Shown: positions 30,877-39,834 of the stretch, piece after piece
Numbering within the stretch: the first letter of the stretch is position 1
Layout of the letters: the number at the start of each line of letters is the position of its first letter
Source: Marisediminitalea aggregata
Lineage (GTDB): Bacteria > Pseudomonadota > Gammaproteobacteria > Enterobacterales > Alteromonadaceae
NCBI RefSeq assembly: GCF_900129565.1
Contig: NZ_FQWD01000007.1
Span: 1 to 64,000 of the forward strand
Length of the DNA: 64,000 bases
Reading direction: 5' to 3'
The notes under the pieces: generated by a model
What the model saw: the letters and a program-made list of their open reading frames with translations, nothing else
What the model was told of the DNA's origin: nothing
Databases searched by the model: none
Made by a program: the position numbers and the translations under genes

Positions 30877-31416
30877 CTACTTCTTAAGTGGGGCGAGCAC
30901 CATGATCATCTGACGGCCTTCCACTCTACGAGGGAAAGACTCACAGTTGGCAATGTCTTCCAAATCGCCTTTAACGCGATTCAGCAGCTCAATGCCGATC
31001 TCTTGGTGAGCCATTTCACGTCCGCGGAAACGGATCGTAACTTTGGCTTTATCGCCACCTTCCAGAAAGCGACGCAGGTTGCGCAGTTTTACCTGGTAAT
31101 CGCCTTCATCAGTGCCAGGGCGAAATTTAATCTCCTTGACCTGAATTTGCTTCTGTTTTTTCTTCTGCTCTTTCTGAGCTTTACTTTTTTCAAAGAGGAA
31201 TTTGCCATAGTCCATAACTTTACAGACTGGCGGCTCAGCATTAGGACTAATCTCAACAAGATCCAAACTGGCTTGCTCGGCGGAGTTGAGTGCTTCGTTA
31301 AGCGTTACCACTCCTACCTGACTTCCGTCCGCGCCGATTAAGCGAACTTCTCTTGCCGTAATTTCATCATTAATTCGGGCTTTATCGCCCTGAGCCTTAT
31401 TGTTAGCGCCTTTAAT
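30877..31416 (-). CDS. infC: Translation initiation factor IF-3, AUU start
   Basis: A 179-residue factor that keeps 30S subunits free and checks start codons. There is no ATG, GTG or TTG at the right place for a full-length protein. The frame extends through the conserved N-terminal domain ([16 protein letters not shown]) to an ATT codon at 31416-31414, preceded by GGAGG eight bases upstream. AUU is the known, rare infC start through which IF-3 limits its own synthesis. Beginning at GTG 31311 would delete 35 residues of the N-terminal domain. The linker [19 protein letters not shown] and C-terminal [14 protein letters not shown] are typical. Confidence 0.96.
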   Translation of the reverse strand: MKGANNKAQGDKARINDEITAREVRLIGADGSQVGVVTLNEALNSAEQASLDLVEISPNAEPPVCKVMDYGKFLFEKSKAQKEQKKKQKQIQVKEIKFRPGTDEGDYQVKLRNLRRFLEGGDKAKVTIRFRGREMAHQEIGIELLNRVKGDLEDIANCESFPRRVEGRQMIMVLAPLKK

Positions 31417-31547
31417 GTGCTAATCCTCCAACTTCTTTAATCTTCACCTGGTTTAATATATTTAAAAATCTCTTGTAAACCAGACACTTATATTTTTGCT
31501 GTAGCCAACGAAAACGCGCGCCACAAATGTAGTGCGCGAGTATACCG

Positions 31548-33464
31548 TTATTTGATGGTTTTTCCAGCGATTTCTTCGTTCGCCAGGCTAATAAAGGCAT
31601 CAATTGGCATACTGCCCAGGTCTTCACCCCGGCGAGAACGCACAGCCACCTGACCCGATTCCATCTCTTTGTCACCGACCACCAGCATGTAAGGTACGCG
31701 TTTAAGCGTATGTTCACGAATTTTAAAGCCTATCTTCTCATTTCTCAAGTCAGACTTCGCACGGAACCCTTGCGCTTGCAGTTTTTCCACGATTTGCTCG
31801 GCGTATTCAGCTTGTTTGTCAGTAATATTCATTACCATCATTTGCTTAGGCGCCAACCAAAGCGGGAAGAAGCCCGCGTATTCTTCAGTAAGAATACCGA
31901 TGAAACGCTCCAGTGAGCCCAGCACCGCACGGTGAATCATTACCGGTACTTTGCGCTCGCCATCTTCTGCAACGTAAGTCGACCCTAAGCGACCAGGCAT
32001 TGAGAAGTCAGCCTGAACGGTACCGCACTGCCATGCACGATCCAGACAGTCGTACAGGGTAAACTCAATCTTCGGACCGTAGAACGCACCTTCACCAGGC
32101 AAGTACTTGAATTCAATGTCTTTGCTGTTAAGCGCGTCTGCCAGGGCTATTTCTGCCTTGTCCCAAATCTCGTCACTACCTACACGCTTTTCAGGGCGGG
32201 TAGACAGTTTTACTTCGATCTTTTCAAAACCAAACGTGCGGTATGCGTCGTAAATCATATCGATACAGCTGCACACTTCATCCAGCATTTGCTCTTCGGT
32301 ACAGAAGATATGCGCATCATCCTGGGTGAAGCCACGGACGCGCATCAGGCCGTGCAAGGCACCAGAGGGTTCGTTACGGTGACAACAACCAAATTCCGCC
32401 ATACGCAATGGCAGGTCGCGGTAAGACTTCAACCCCTGGTTAAAGATCTGCACGTGACCCGGGCAGTTCATGGGCTTAATCGCATATTCACGCTTTTCTG
32501 ATTCCGTCGTGAACATGTTTTCTGCGTACTTGTCCCAGTGCCCGGATTTCTCCCACAGCACACGGTCCATCATCAACGGGCCTTTTACTTCGTCATAGCT
32601 GTACTTGCGCAGCATGTTACGTACAAATTTTTCCAGCTCGGTGTAAACCGACCAGCCATCGTTGTGCCAGAACACCATGCCTGGCGCTTCTTCTTGCCAG
32701 TGGAACAGATCCAGCGTTTTACCAATTTTACGGTGGTCACGCTTTTCCGCTTCTTCCAGGCGCTGCAAATACGCTTTAAGTTGCTTCTTATCTGCCCACG
32801 CTGTGCCGTAGATACGCTGCAACATTTTATTGTCGCTGTTACCACGCCAGTATGCGCCTGCCACTTTCATTAATTTAAAGTGCTGACAGAACTTCATGTT
32901 CGGTACGTGAGGACCACGACACATATCGATGTATTCTTCGTGGTGATACAGCCCCGGGAAAGAGTCCTTCGGAATATTCTCGTCGAGGATCTCAATTTTG
33001 TAGGTTTCGCCGCGGGCTTCAAACGTATCTCGCGCTTCCTGCCAGCTTACGTTTTTCTTAACCACATCGTAGTTCGTTTTTGCCAGTTCCAGCATACGCT
33101 TTTCAAGCTTCTGCAGGTCTTCCTGGGTCAGGCTGTGCTCCATATCGACATCGTAATAGAAACCATTGTCGATAGTCGGCCCAATCGCCATTTTCGCATC
33201 AGGCCATAGCTGTTTGATCGCGTGACCAATTAAGTGTGCACAGCTGTGACGGATAATCTCGAGACCATCTTCATCTTTTGCGGTGATGATTTCTAACGCA
33301 GCGTCAGACTCAATAACGTCGCACGCGTCAACACGCTCGCCGTTTACACGACCGGCAATGGTCGCTTTTGCCAGACCAGGGCCGATATCGGCGGCAACAT
33401 CTAATACAGAAACAGGGTTGTCGAAAGTACGCTGACTTCCATCAGGAAGAGTAATAACAGGCAT
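31548..33464 (-). CDS. thrS: Threonyl-tRNA synthetase
   Basis: A 638-residue class II synthetase. Domains are TGS (1-62), the SAD/N2 editing domain (about 63-225, with [14 protein letters not shown]), the catalytic core (about 245-535, with [21 protein letters not shown] and the zinc Cys in MNCPGH) and the anticodon-binding domain (about 540-638). Length is standard. The leader carries a promoter, an anticodon-like hairpin and a terminator hairpin, described separately, which suggest feedback control. Confidence 0.99.
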   Translation of the reverse strand: MPVITLPDGSQRTFDNPVSVLDVAADIGPGLAKATIAGRVNGERVDACDVIESDAALEIITAKDEDGLEIIRHSCAHLIGHAIKQLWPDAKMAIGPTIDNGFYYDVDMEHSLTQEDLQKLEKRMLELAKTNYDVVKKNVSWQEARDTFEARGETYKIEILDENIPKDSFPGLYHHEEYIDMCRGPHVPNMKFCQHFKLMKVAGAYWRGNSDNKMLQRIYGTAWADKKQLKAYLQRLEEAEKRDHRKIGKTLDLFHWQEEAPGMVFWHNDGWSVYTELEKFVRNMLRKYSYDEVKGPLMMDRVLWEKSGHWDKYAENMFTTESEKREYAIKPMNCPGHVQIFNQGLKSYRDLPLRMAEFGCCHRNEPSGALHGLMRVRGFTQDDAHIFCTEEQMLDEVCSCIDMIYDAYRTFGFEKIEVKLSTRPEKRVGSDEIWDKAEIALADALNSKDIEFKYLPGEGAFYGPKIEFTLYDCLDRAWQCGTVQADFSMPGRLGSTYVAEDGERKVPVMIHRAVLGSLERFIGILTEEYAGFFPLWLAPKQMMVMNITDKQAEYAEQIVEKLQAQGFRAKSDLRNEKIGFKIREHTLKRVPYMLVVGDKEMESGQVAVRSRRGEDLGSMPIDAFISLANEEIAGKTIK

Positions 33465-33579
33465 GAATCGTCCTTACAGTGGTGACACCTACTCTGTGCC
33501 ACTTGTGTTTGTTTTTAGTCATAAAAAAACACCCTGAGAATGGGTGCATGAATGGGGCTACACTCCCCTTTGTGCTCGG
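33465..33579 (-). promoter_or_regulatory. thrS mRNA leader with tRNA-Thr-like hairpin and terminator (candidate attenuator)
   Basis: The leader of about 110 nt contains two hairpins. The first (33554-33568) is a GGGG/CCCC stem with the 7-nt loop AGUGUAG; the loop's three central bases are UGU, an anticodon of tRNA-Thr. The second (33530-33546, CACCC-AUUCUCA-GGGUG) is followed by seven Us and looks like an intrinsic terminator about 60 bases before the thrS ATG. The E. coli thrS leader also mimics the tRNA-Thr anticodon arm to bind ThrRS. Control here could therefore be feedback, possibly at termination; this is inference. Confidence 0.55.
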
Positions 33580-33607
33580 ATTATAACGTCTAGACTCTTT
33601 CATGCAA
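33580..33607 (-). promoter_or_regulatory. Sigma-70 promoter of thrS
   Basis: The -35 TTGCAT (33607-33602) and perfect -10 TATAAT (33585-33580) are separated by 16 bases. The predicted start is near 33573. Confidence 0.75.
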
Positions 33608-33764
33608 CGACTAAAAGCGAAATAACATTTTGTGTCGGGCTTTTCTGATGTATTGCTGCCATCATCTGCAATTCAGCATGCGTGTAAATTCCCAAAAAAT
33701 ACGGCGGGTAAACTGGCAAAGGCAACAATATCTTCCATACTCAATGTACGTCCTCTGACATCGC

Positions 33765-34655
33765 ATGCAAATGTGGCAATTTATCAGTGAAACCATATCT
33801 GAAGTAACCGGTCATTTGTTTGTGTGCCAACATCGACAAGTGCTGCACGGTGGCGACTCTCACCAGAGTGTGATGATTCGCGATGACGCACGCCGGTACT
33901 TTGTAAAATACCGCACCATGGAACACGCCAATGACATGGCCCTCGACGCCGAGTCCGATGGGTTAACAGCATTGGCTAACACAGGCTGCATAACAGTACC
34001 CGCCGTGATTTGTCATGGCGTCATTGAAGAAAACGGCGCGTTGCATGAATACCTGGTGTTGCAATACTTTAAAATGCACCACGCTAGCAGTACGCTGTGG
34101 CAAGCTTGCGGTGAACAACTTGCCACCTTGCATCGGGCGCCCACCACAAACCGCTTCGGCTGGCACCGCAACAACTTCATCGGTCAAAGCCTGCAAATGA
34201 ATGAATTTGTTTCCAGTTGGGCGCAGTTTTACGCTGAATTTCGTGTAGGTGTGATGCTGGAGCAGCTCGCCGCTAAAGGCCATAAATGGTGCAATATTGA
34301 CGTGTGCGTTACGCGCATTCATCAGTACCTGCAACACCACCAGCCCCTGCCCTCGCTGGTGCATGGCGATTTGTGGCACGGCAATATCGGGTTTTCTCAC
34401 CAACAGCCCGTTATATTCGACCCCGCCGTGTACATTGGCGACCGGGAGACAGATATCGCCATGACCGAACTGTTTGGCCGGTTACCACAAGCCTTTTACG
34501 ACGGTTATCAGGCTACGTGGGCATTAGATCCAGACTACGCATCCCGTCGTAAACTCTATCAGCTTTACCACATACTGAATCATGCCGTATTATTTGGCGG
34601 TCAGTACTTAACCACCGCACAACAGGACGTACTTCAGATTTGCCAACAGTTGTAA
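33765..34655 (+). CDS. Fructosamine kinase family protein
   Basis: A 296-residue cytoplasmic kinase of the fructosamine-3-kinase/YniA family, which phosphorylates sugar residues attached to amines and so helps remove glycation. The N-lobe contains FVKYR (Lys at about 48). The catalytic loop is LVHGDLWHGNIGF (about 202-214) and the metal-binding segment is IFDPAVYIGDRETDIAMTELFG (about 219-240). It is divergent from thrS. A second in-frame ATG six bases downstream is an alternative start. The next gene overlaps its end. Confidence 0.88.
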   Translation: MQMWQFISETISEVTGHLFVCQHRQVLHGGDSHQSVMIRDDARRYFVKYRTMEHANDMALDAESDGLTALANTGCITVPAVICHGVIEENGALHEYLVLQYFKMHHASSTLWQACGEQLATLHRAPTTNRFGWHRNNFIGQSLQMNEFVSSWAQFYAEFRVGVMLEQLAAKGHKWCNIDVCVTRIHQYLQHHQPLPSLVHGDLWHGNIGFSHQQPVIFDPAVYIGDRETDIAMTELFGRLPQAFYDGYQATWALDPDYASRRKLYQLYHILNHAVLFGGQYLTTAQQDVLQICQQL

Positions 34656-35707
34656 CCCATTACTCCCGAACCACTCTCCCCCTGTCGTGCGTCTTACGCG
34701 TGTTGTGTCTGTGCTTATTGCTATGGCTTTCAGGGTGTTCACCACAGAACACTGCAGAGCAACTCGACGATTATCACGCCAGACTATCGCGCACGCTCGA
34801 TACCACTATGCCTGCGCTTCCATCACGGGCACCACTTTCTTACCCCGCTCGCAACGACCTGCTACTGCAGCCCGAAGGCATCGAAATTGACCTGACCGAT
34901 TTATACAACATCCAAACCTGTGAACTTGGCAGCCTGGTCGCAGAACGCAATACAGCACTGGGAAAAGTACAGGCTTATTCGGTTCGATTGCGGTATGAAT
35001 ATCAGTTAATTGAGGCGCTTGAGCAGTGTATTGCGTTTTATCAGCAGTCGGGGGAGGACCTGGAAAACCGTGAGGGGCAATTGACCACCATGCAAGAGTG
35101 GCTCAAGGTCAAGTCAGCAGACTATGCACTACACTGGAGCAACATGCTGACATTGAGCGACGAAACTAAACAGGCTTTCGGCCGCCCACTGCCCGGCCTG
35201 CTTAATGGCCATGACCTGGATATTACAGGCCAGGTGGCCAGCCTGAAGCAATTGAATCAGTACGGTGATGGCAATGCGCTGCAAGACGCGCGACTGGAGA
35301 CTCACCTGCAACAATTGGCACTGCTGCGTTTGCCTGCCAGTGTCTGGTTTGCGGCACAACAGCTGGCAAATGGACTACCTGTCATTACCCAACAGCTCGA
35401 CACTTTATTACCTGCACTCACATGTGGACAGGGCCGTCCGGACGACACAGCCACCATTCTTCGCAATGTGTTTTACTTGTCTTTTATTGAAAAAATTCAG
35501 CCTATAGGTAGCCGAATCAACGCGTTTCACTACGCATTCGAGCCCATATCACTCAGCTGGCAGCAGTCACCCGTATTACCACCCGCATTTAAAATGTTCC
35601 TTGCGGAACAATCACAACAGTTTGCTGAGTATCAGATGGCGATGAAAAATCATGTCACTGTTTGGCAGACGTTTCTGGCGCGCTGCAATATGTCACCCGG
35701 AACATAG
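34640..35707 (+). CDS. DUF3080-type lipoprotein
   Basis: A 355-residue predicted lipoprotein with a hydrophobic leader ending in LLLWLSGC-S (lipobox near residue 33). The mature part is mostly helical with no known catalytic motif. It resembles the DUF3080 family, known from gammaproteobacteria but of unknown role. The start is a TTG at 34640 overlapping the kinase stop by 16 bases. It is the only start that leaves a charged region before the hydrophobic core; a GTG at 34697 is too close to the lipobox. Confidence 0.65.
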   Translation: MPTVVTHYSRTTLPLSCVLRVLCLCLLLWLSGCSPQNTAEQLDDYHARLSRTLDTTMPALPSRAPLSYPARNDLLLQPEGIEIDLTDLYNIQTCELGSLVAERNTALGKVQAYSVRLRYEYQLIEALEQCIAFYQQSGEDLENREGQLTTMQEWLKVKSADYALHWSNMLTLSDETKQAFGRPLPGLLNGHDLDITGQVASLKQLNQYGDGNALQDARLETHLQQLALLRLPASVWFAAQQLANGLPVITQQLDTLLPALTCGQGRPDDTATILRNVFYLSFIEKIQPIGSRINAFHYAFEPISLSWQQSPVLPPAFKMFLAEQSQQFAEYQMAMKNHVTVWQTFLARCNMSPGT

Positions 35708-35726
35708 GTGCCAAACGCTGTTGTAG

Positions 35727-36365
35727 CTACAACGTGTGCTGAATAGACAAAAATGAGCCAAATCCGATGGTGAACAAGAAGCAGCCCCACAACGAGTGCT
35801 CTACCACCACCACCGCAGTAGAGCGGCTTTGCATGTAACGAAAACCAAATACCGCACCGCCAACGGCAGACACGGCTACCGCAATCCAGTTGCCGTAGAT
35901 TGCATGGGCAAAACCAAATAACAGCGTGCTGGCCCCAAGACGTACATAACGCGAGGGCAAAATTTGCTTATAGCGGTGAAAGAAAAAGGTGCGATAGATA
36001 ATTTCCTGAGGCACTACCGACAGCAGCGGGTATAACACCAGAGTCATCAGCCACAGCGACGTTTGCTCAGCAGGCCACTGCAAAAACGCATCTGGCAACC
36101 ACCAGTACACCACGACTGCCGTTAAACATGCCCAGGGAATGAACAGCTTGAACGACGCAAGCAGATGGGGTTTACCATGCTGCCAGTTCCACAACCGAAA
36201 GCGTTTGAATGAACTATCGGCCAGCAACAACCATAGGCAGATCGCGCCAACCACAACCAGCGCAGCCATGAGGTAAGGGCCGGCATACTGAATACCAACA
36301 AGAAACAACAGAGGAACAAAAATAAACAAAGCAATCAGCTCTGCCCACAACTTACCCGACGACAC
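35727..36365 (-). CDS. CPBP family intramembrane metalloprotease-like protein
   Basis: A 212-residue polytopic membrane protein with about seven helices and CPBP/CAAX-protease motifs: PQEIIYRTFFFHRY (about 118-131, a QE in place of EE but with the Arg kept), FGFAHAIYGN (about 151-160) and VVEHSLWG (about 188-195). The family includes prenyl-protein CAAX proteases and bacteriocin self-immunity proteins; the substrate here is unknown. Start is GTG. It is convergent with the DUF3080 gene and divergent from the two-component system. Confidence 0.75.
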   Translation of the reverse strand: MSSGKLWAELIALFIFVPLLFLVGIQYAGPYLMAALVVVGAICLWLLLADSSFKRFRLWNWQHGKPHLLASFKLFIPWACLTAVVVYWWLPDAFLQWPAEQTSLWLMTLVLYPLLSVVPQEIIYRTFFFHRYKQILPSRYVRLGASTLLFGFAHAIYGNWIAVAVSAVGGAVFGFRYMQSRSTAVVVVEHSLWGCFLFTIGFGSFLSIQHTL

Positions 36366-36715
36366 GATTAATGCAATTCCACGAAAAGATGAATAAACGA
36401 TGACACTTGTGTGAATTTTACACTACAAATACCACGCTCGCTATTCGGCTTAGGTATGACATGTCAGTCACTGTTTACTTTCAAGCAGCACAGAAACCCA
36501 GTAAAAAAACAGTAAATTCAGCAAGTTAAAACATAGCAATTCAAATTAGAAAATACTGATGCTAGCGCCTACGCGGCAGCAGACTTGTGACATCACCTAT
36601 TATTTTTAAATAAAAATCAGCGCGTTATTGTTGTAAATCGCTGTCTTAAGATATTCTTAAGGAAACCGTGCGAAAATTTGCATTTCAATTTTTACCACAT
36701 GCTACACGGCATCAC
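36366..36715. promoter_or_regulatory. 350-base region upstream of the two-component operon
   Basis: AT-rich, with no gene seen. It carries the direct-repeat box at 36645-36661. A -10-like GAAAAT begins 11 bases after the box, which puts transcription start near 36685 and favours ATG 36716 as the regulator start. Confidence 0.45.
36645..36661 (+). promoter_or_regulatory. PmrA/QseB-type direct repeat CTTAAG-N5-CTTAAG
   Basis: Two perfect CTTAAG hexamers spaced by ATATT, the form bound by PmrA-type OmpR regulators. It lies just upstream of the regulator gene, implying autoregulation. A related repeat lies before the TlpA gene at 43621-43637. Confidence 0.65.
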
Positions 36716-37378
36716 ATGAATATACTGTTAGTCGAAGATGATCTTGCCCTTGCCCACGCATTAGGAAATTCCTTGCGCAGGCAAAATTACGCGGTAAATA
36801 CCGTTCATACGGGCAAAACCGCTTTGGCTGCAATAAAACAAGGCGATACCGACATCGTCGTGCTCGACCTTGGTTTGCCCGACATGGATGGGCTACAGGT
36901 ACTGAAAACACTTCGCCAACAATCAGCTTCGCTGCCTGTGCTCATTTTAACCGCCCGCGACAGTATGGATGACAAAATCTCAGGGCTTGACGGTGGCGCA
37001 GATGATTACCTGCCTAAACCCTTTGAGATAGCCGAACTCTTTGCCCGACTCAGGGTACTGGAGCGCCGGCTCGGCAATGTCGCCTCCAGCCGAATTCAGC
37101 TCCACGGCGTTGAACTGGACCTTGCCGAGCACTCAGTGACCGTAAACGACGCGCCGGTTGCTTTGCCGCGCAGAGAATTTATGGTGCTGCGGATCCTCAT
37201 GGAAAATGCCGGTCGGGTGCTGTCGAAACAACAGTTTGAGAACAAGCTCTATGAATGGGGTGATGAAGTAGCGTCAAACACGGTCGAAGTGCATATCAGT
37301 AATCTGCGAAAGAAACTGCCTGAGCAGTTCATAAAAACCATCCGTGGTGTGGGTTATACTACCCCGAAAGGGCCATAA
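36716..37378 (+). CDS. OmpR-family response regulator (PmrA/QseB-like)
   Basis: A 220-residue response regulator. The receiver domain (1-115) has the acidic pocket in LLVEDD, phospho-acceptor Asp in VVLDLGLPDMDG (about residue 51) and Lys in YLPKPFE (about 101). The winged-helix DNA-binding domain follows (about 125-218, ending in TIRGVGYTTPKG). An in-frame GTG at 36668 with AAGGAA in front was not chosen. It lies within the likely promoter and would add 16 residues foreign to the family. It forms one run with the sensor kinase and three exported or membrane proteins. Confidence 0.92.
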   Translation: MNILLVEDDLALAHALGNSLRRQNYAVNTVHTGKTALAAIKQGDTDIVVLDLGLPDMDGLQVLKTLRQQSASLPVLILTARDSMDDKISGLDGGADDYLPKPFEIAELFARLRVLERRLGNVASSRIQLHGVELDLAEHSVTVNDAPVALPRREFMVLRILMENAGRVLSKQQFENKLYEWGDEVASNTVEVHISNLRKKLPEQFIKTIRGVGYTTPKGP

Positions 37379-37386
37379 GCGCCGTT

Positions 37387-38751
37387 ATGAACTCCATTCG
37401 TCGCCAGGTCACCTGGCTCTTAATCGCGCTGATAGTGCTGGTTACGTTCAGTGCGGCCATTACGGGCTATCGCGCCAGTATGGAAGACGCGACCAGACTG
37501 TTTGACGGCGAACTCAGGGCCATCGCAAGCACGTTAATTTCTTTGCCCGTCGATCACATCTCTAACACAATGGAAATAGAAAGCCCTCCGGATGTCGCCT
37601 GGCAATTATGGCAGCAAGACCGCTTGCTCATGCGTTCAGCCAATGCCCCGGACAAGCGCATCACGTCAATTAAAAAAGGGTTTAGCGCTGAGAACTTCTT
37701 GGGGAATCGTTGGCGTGTGCTAGCCGATACAGCGCCTCTCAACAACACCGTGGTTATTGTTGCTCACCCGTTGGGCAGCAGAGACACCCTGACTGAAAAT
37801 CTGATCCTGGCGGCCATGACACCACTCATTGGCAGTATTCCGATACTTGCGGTACTTATTTACTGGGTGGTTAATCGCGGCGTCCGGCCGCTTAGTGCGT
37901 TATCGATTCAACTCGAAAACAAGGCCAGAAATAACCTGCAGCCTATTGCGCTACCTAACACGCCAAGTGAATTAACAACCGTCATAGACACCCTGAACTC
38001 GTTGTTTATCAGACTCAATAAGGCCTTTGAGCGTGAGCAGTTATTTTCTGCTAACGCGGCGCATGAATTGCGCACGCCTTTAAGCGTATTAAAAATTAAT
38101 CTACATAACCTGCACGCCTCAGACGCGCCAAATAAGGAAGAAATTGCCCGATGCCAGCGCGATGCTGACAGGATGATTCGCGTGGTCAATCAGTTGTTAC
38201 TGTTGAGCCAGACCAATCCTGAAACCGCACACGCTGAATTAGACGTCGTTGAAATAGAGTCTCTGTTGCAGGAGGTTATCAGTGATCTGTATGAAGCCAT
38301 TGACGCAAAACAGCAGGCTATTTCACTGGTTAGCGAGCCATGTACTTTGCAAGCCAGTCCCTTTGCACTTCAAACCATGCTGTCCAACCTGATAGGTAAT
38401 GCCAGTAAATACACACCAGAGGGTGGCGAAATCGAAGTGACTGCGAAGATGACCGGCACCGACATTACCGTTCAGATCGCAGACTCGGGACCGGGAATTC
38501 CCGAACAGGATCATCTGAAAGTGCTTGCGCCCTTCTTTCGGGTGGCAAACGCGCAGACGCAACGTCAGTCAGGCAGCGGTATCGGCCTGGCTATCGTCAA
38601 TCAGGTTGTGATGTTACATCACGGCCAGTTAGCATTGGGTAAATCCCATCTGGGCGGCTTACTGGTCACCCTGACCCTGCCTATTCACGCCAGCGATGCA
38701 ACAAATGCTAAAAAGCACAGCAAAGCACAATCTCAGGACACGTTATGCTGA
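37387..38751 (+). CDS. Sensor histidine kinase (QseC/PmrB-like)
   Basis: A 454-residue inner-membrane kinase, partner of the preceding regulator. Two membrane helices (about 8-28 and 137-160) enclose a periplasmic sensor of about 110 residues. A HAMP-like linker, the HisKA domain with AAHELRTPLSVLK (His at about 226) and a HATPase domain with NLIGNASKYTPEGGE, DSGPGIPE and GSGIGLAIV follow. The periplasmic sensor has no Cys or obvious metal cluster. Its stop overlaps the cupredoxin gene start (ATGCTGA), tying it to that operon. Confidence 0.93.
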   Translation: MNSIRRQVTWLLIALIVLVTFSAAITGYRASMEDATRLFDGELRAIASTLISLPVDHISNTMEIESPPDVAWQLWQQDRLLMRSANAPDKRITSIKKGFSAENFLGNRWRVLADTAPLNNTVVIVAHPLGSRDTLTENLILAAMTPLIGSIPILAVLIYWVVNRGVRPLSALSIQLENKARNNLQPIALPNTPSELTTVIDTLNSLFIRLNKAFEREQLFSANAAHELRTPLSVLKINLHNLHASDAPNKEEIARCQRDADRMIRVVNQLLLLSQTNPETAHAELDVVEIESLLQEVISDLYEAIDAKQQAISLVSEPCTLQASPFALQTMLSNLIGNASKYTPEGGEIEVTAKMTGTDITVQIADSGPGIPEQDHLKVLAPFFRVANAQTQRQSGSGIGLAIVNQVVMLHHGQLALGKSHLGGLLVTLTLPIHASDATNAKKHSKAQSQDTLC

Positions 38752-39098
38752 GATTGATGTTATCAGTTTGGCTGATTGTGCTGAGCCAGGATGCTCTGGC
38801 AGCCAGACCCGAAGTCGTTGTTCGCCTTAAAGACCATTTGTTTCATCCAGCCAAAGTCTATGTGCCAGCCAACAAAAAAGTGAAGCTAATCATTATTAAC
38901 GAAGATGATGATCCGGAAGAATTCGACAGCTTTGCGCTTAACAGGGAAAAAGTGGTGTTTGGGCAGGCAAAAGCCAACTTGTTCATCGGTCCCCTGCCCC
39001 CCGGGCGCTATCCGTTTTTTGGCCAGTATCACCCTACTACCGCTCAGGGTGAAGTAATTGTACTGCCACCAGGCGAGGAGGTGCCGGATGCTCATTAA
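38745..39098 (+). CDS. Periplasmic cupredoxin-like protein (EfeO/P19-type fold)
   Basis: A 117-residue exported protein. The signal peptide ends at DALA-ARP (about residue 20). The mature part of about 97 residues is a single cupredoxin-like domain with NEDDDPEEFDS (about 51-61), like the cupredoxin domain attached to EfeO/FTR1 iron systems. There is no cysteine in the mature chain, so a blue type-1 copper site is impossible; His and acidic residues could still bind metal. It overlaps the kinase upstream and the permease downstream, so translation is coupled. Confidence 0.78.
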   Translation: MLRLMLSVWLIVLSQDALAARPEVVVRLKDHLFHPAKVYVPANKKVKLIIINEDDDPEEFDSFALNREKVVFGQAKANLFIGPLPPGRYPFFGQYHPTTAQGEVIVLPPGEEVPDAH

Positions 39099-39834
39099 TA
39101 CCGTAATCCTGATGCTGCGTGATGCCTTGCCGATTGCCTTACTCATAAGCTTTTTATTGCTGGCGTTTCGCCTGCAACGTCAAACGCTCGTTGTATTGCT
39201 ATTGAGCACGGTCATCACCACAGCAGTCCTGGTGCTGTTGCGAAACAGCGTAAGCGATACTTTCGACGGCGCAGGTTATGAATGGTTAACCGTAGCCCTG
39301 CTCTTAATAGCCTACCTGTTTGCCCTATTGAGCCTCGATTTCAAAGCATATCGCAGTGCAGCGATTATTGCCGCCATCCCGGTTATCAGCCTGCATTTAG
39401 CCGACTTTATGCTGTATCTGTTTGCCTTTGGCAGTCACAGTGAACGGTTACCGGGGATTTTAGTAGGTTCTGTGCTGGGCAGTGGTATTAGCCTGAGCCT
39501 GGCAATGCTGCTGGTTGTGCTGTTGTCGCCATATCGCACAACATTGGCAATGAAAAGCCTGTGGGTACTGTTTATGGCGGCACAAGCAAGCGGCGCTATA
39601 CCTTTGCTCCAACAAACAGGTGTCATCGACGAATCGGCTGCGCTTTGGGACAGCAGTGTCATCATTAGCGATGCCAGCGAATACGGCCATTTATTAAAAG
39701 CGCTGTTGGGTTATGAGTCCCAACCAGACTTACCTTATCTGTTGACCTGGCTGGCACTGGTTGGGCTGGGTCAGTGCATGGTACTTCGACATCATTTTTT
39801 ATTTCGCTCATCACCCGAAGGAGCGTCTTCATGA
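39088..39834 (+). CDS. FTR1-family permease with degenerate REXXE motifs
   Basis: A 248-residue membrane protein with about seven helices. It follows the FTR1/EfeU iron permease pattern, including the C-terminal ALWDSSVIISDASEYGHLL and LLGYESQP segments. Both iron-binding REXXE motifs are altered: R11-D12-A-L-P15 in helix 1 and L102-H103-L-A-D106 in the middle helix. Fe3+ transport by the known mechanism is therefore doubtful, and it may carry another metal or act in electron transfer. ATG 39088 has GAGGAGG upstream and overlaps the cupredoxin gene by 11 bases. Confidence 0.75.
   Translation: MLINTVILMLRDALPIALLISFLLLAFRLQRQTLVVLLLSTVITTAVLVLLRNSVSDTFDGAGYEWLTVALLLIAYLFALLSLDFKAYRSAAIIAAIPVISLHLADFMLYLFAFGSHSERLPGILVGSVLGSGISLSLAMLLVVLLSPYRTTLAMKSLWVLFMAAQASGAIPLLQQTGVIDESAALWDSSVIISDASEYGHLLKALLGYESQPDLPYLLTWLALVGLGQCMVLRHHFLFRSSPEGASS

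Noticed and set aside
33465-33552. Threonine leader peptide in the thrS leader
   Set aside because: The ATG frame starting near 33550 has no run of Thr codons and no clear ribosome site.
36668-36715. GTG start with AAGGAA for the response regulator
   Set aside because: It lies between the regulator box and the predicted transcription start and would add residues foreign to the family.
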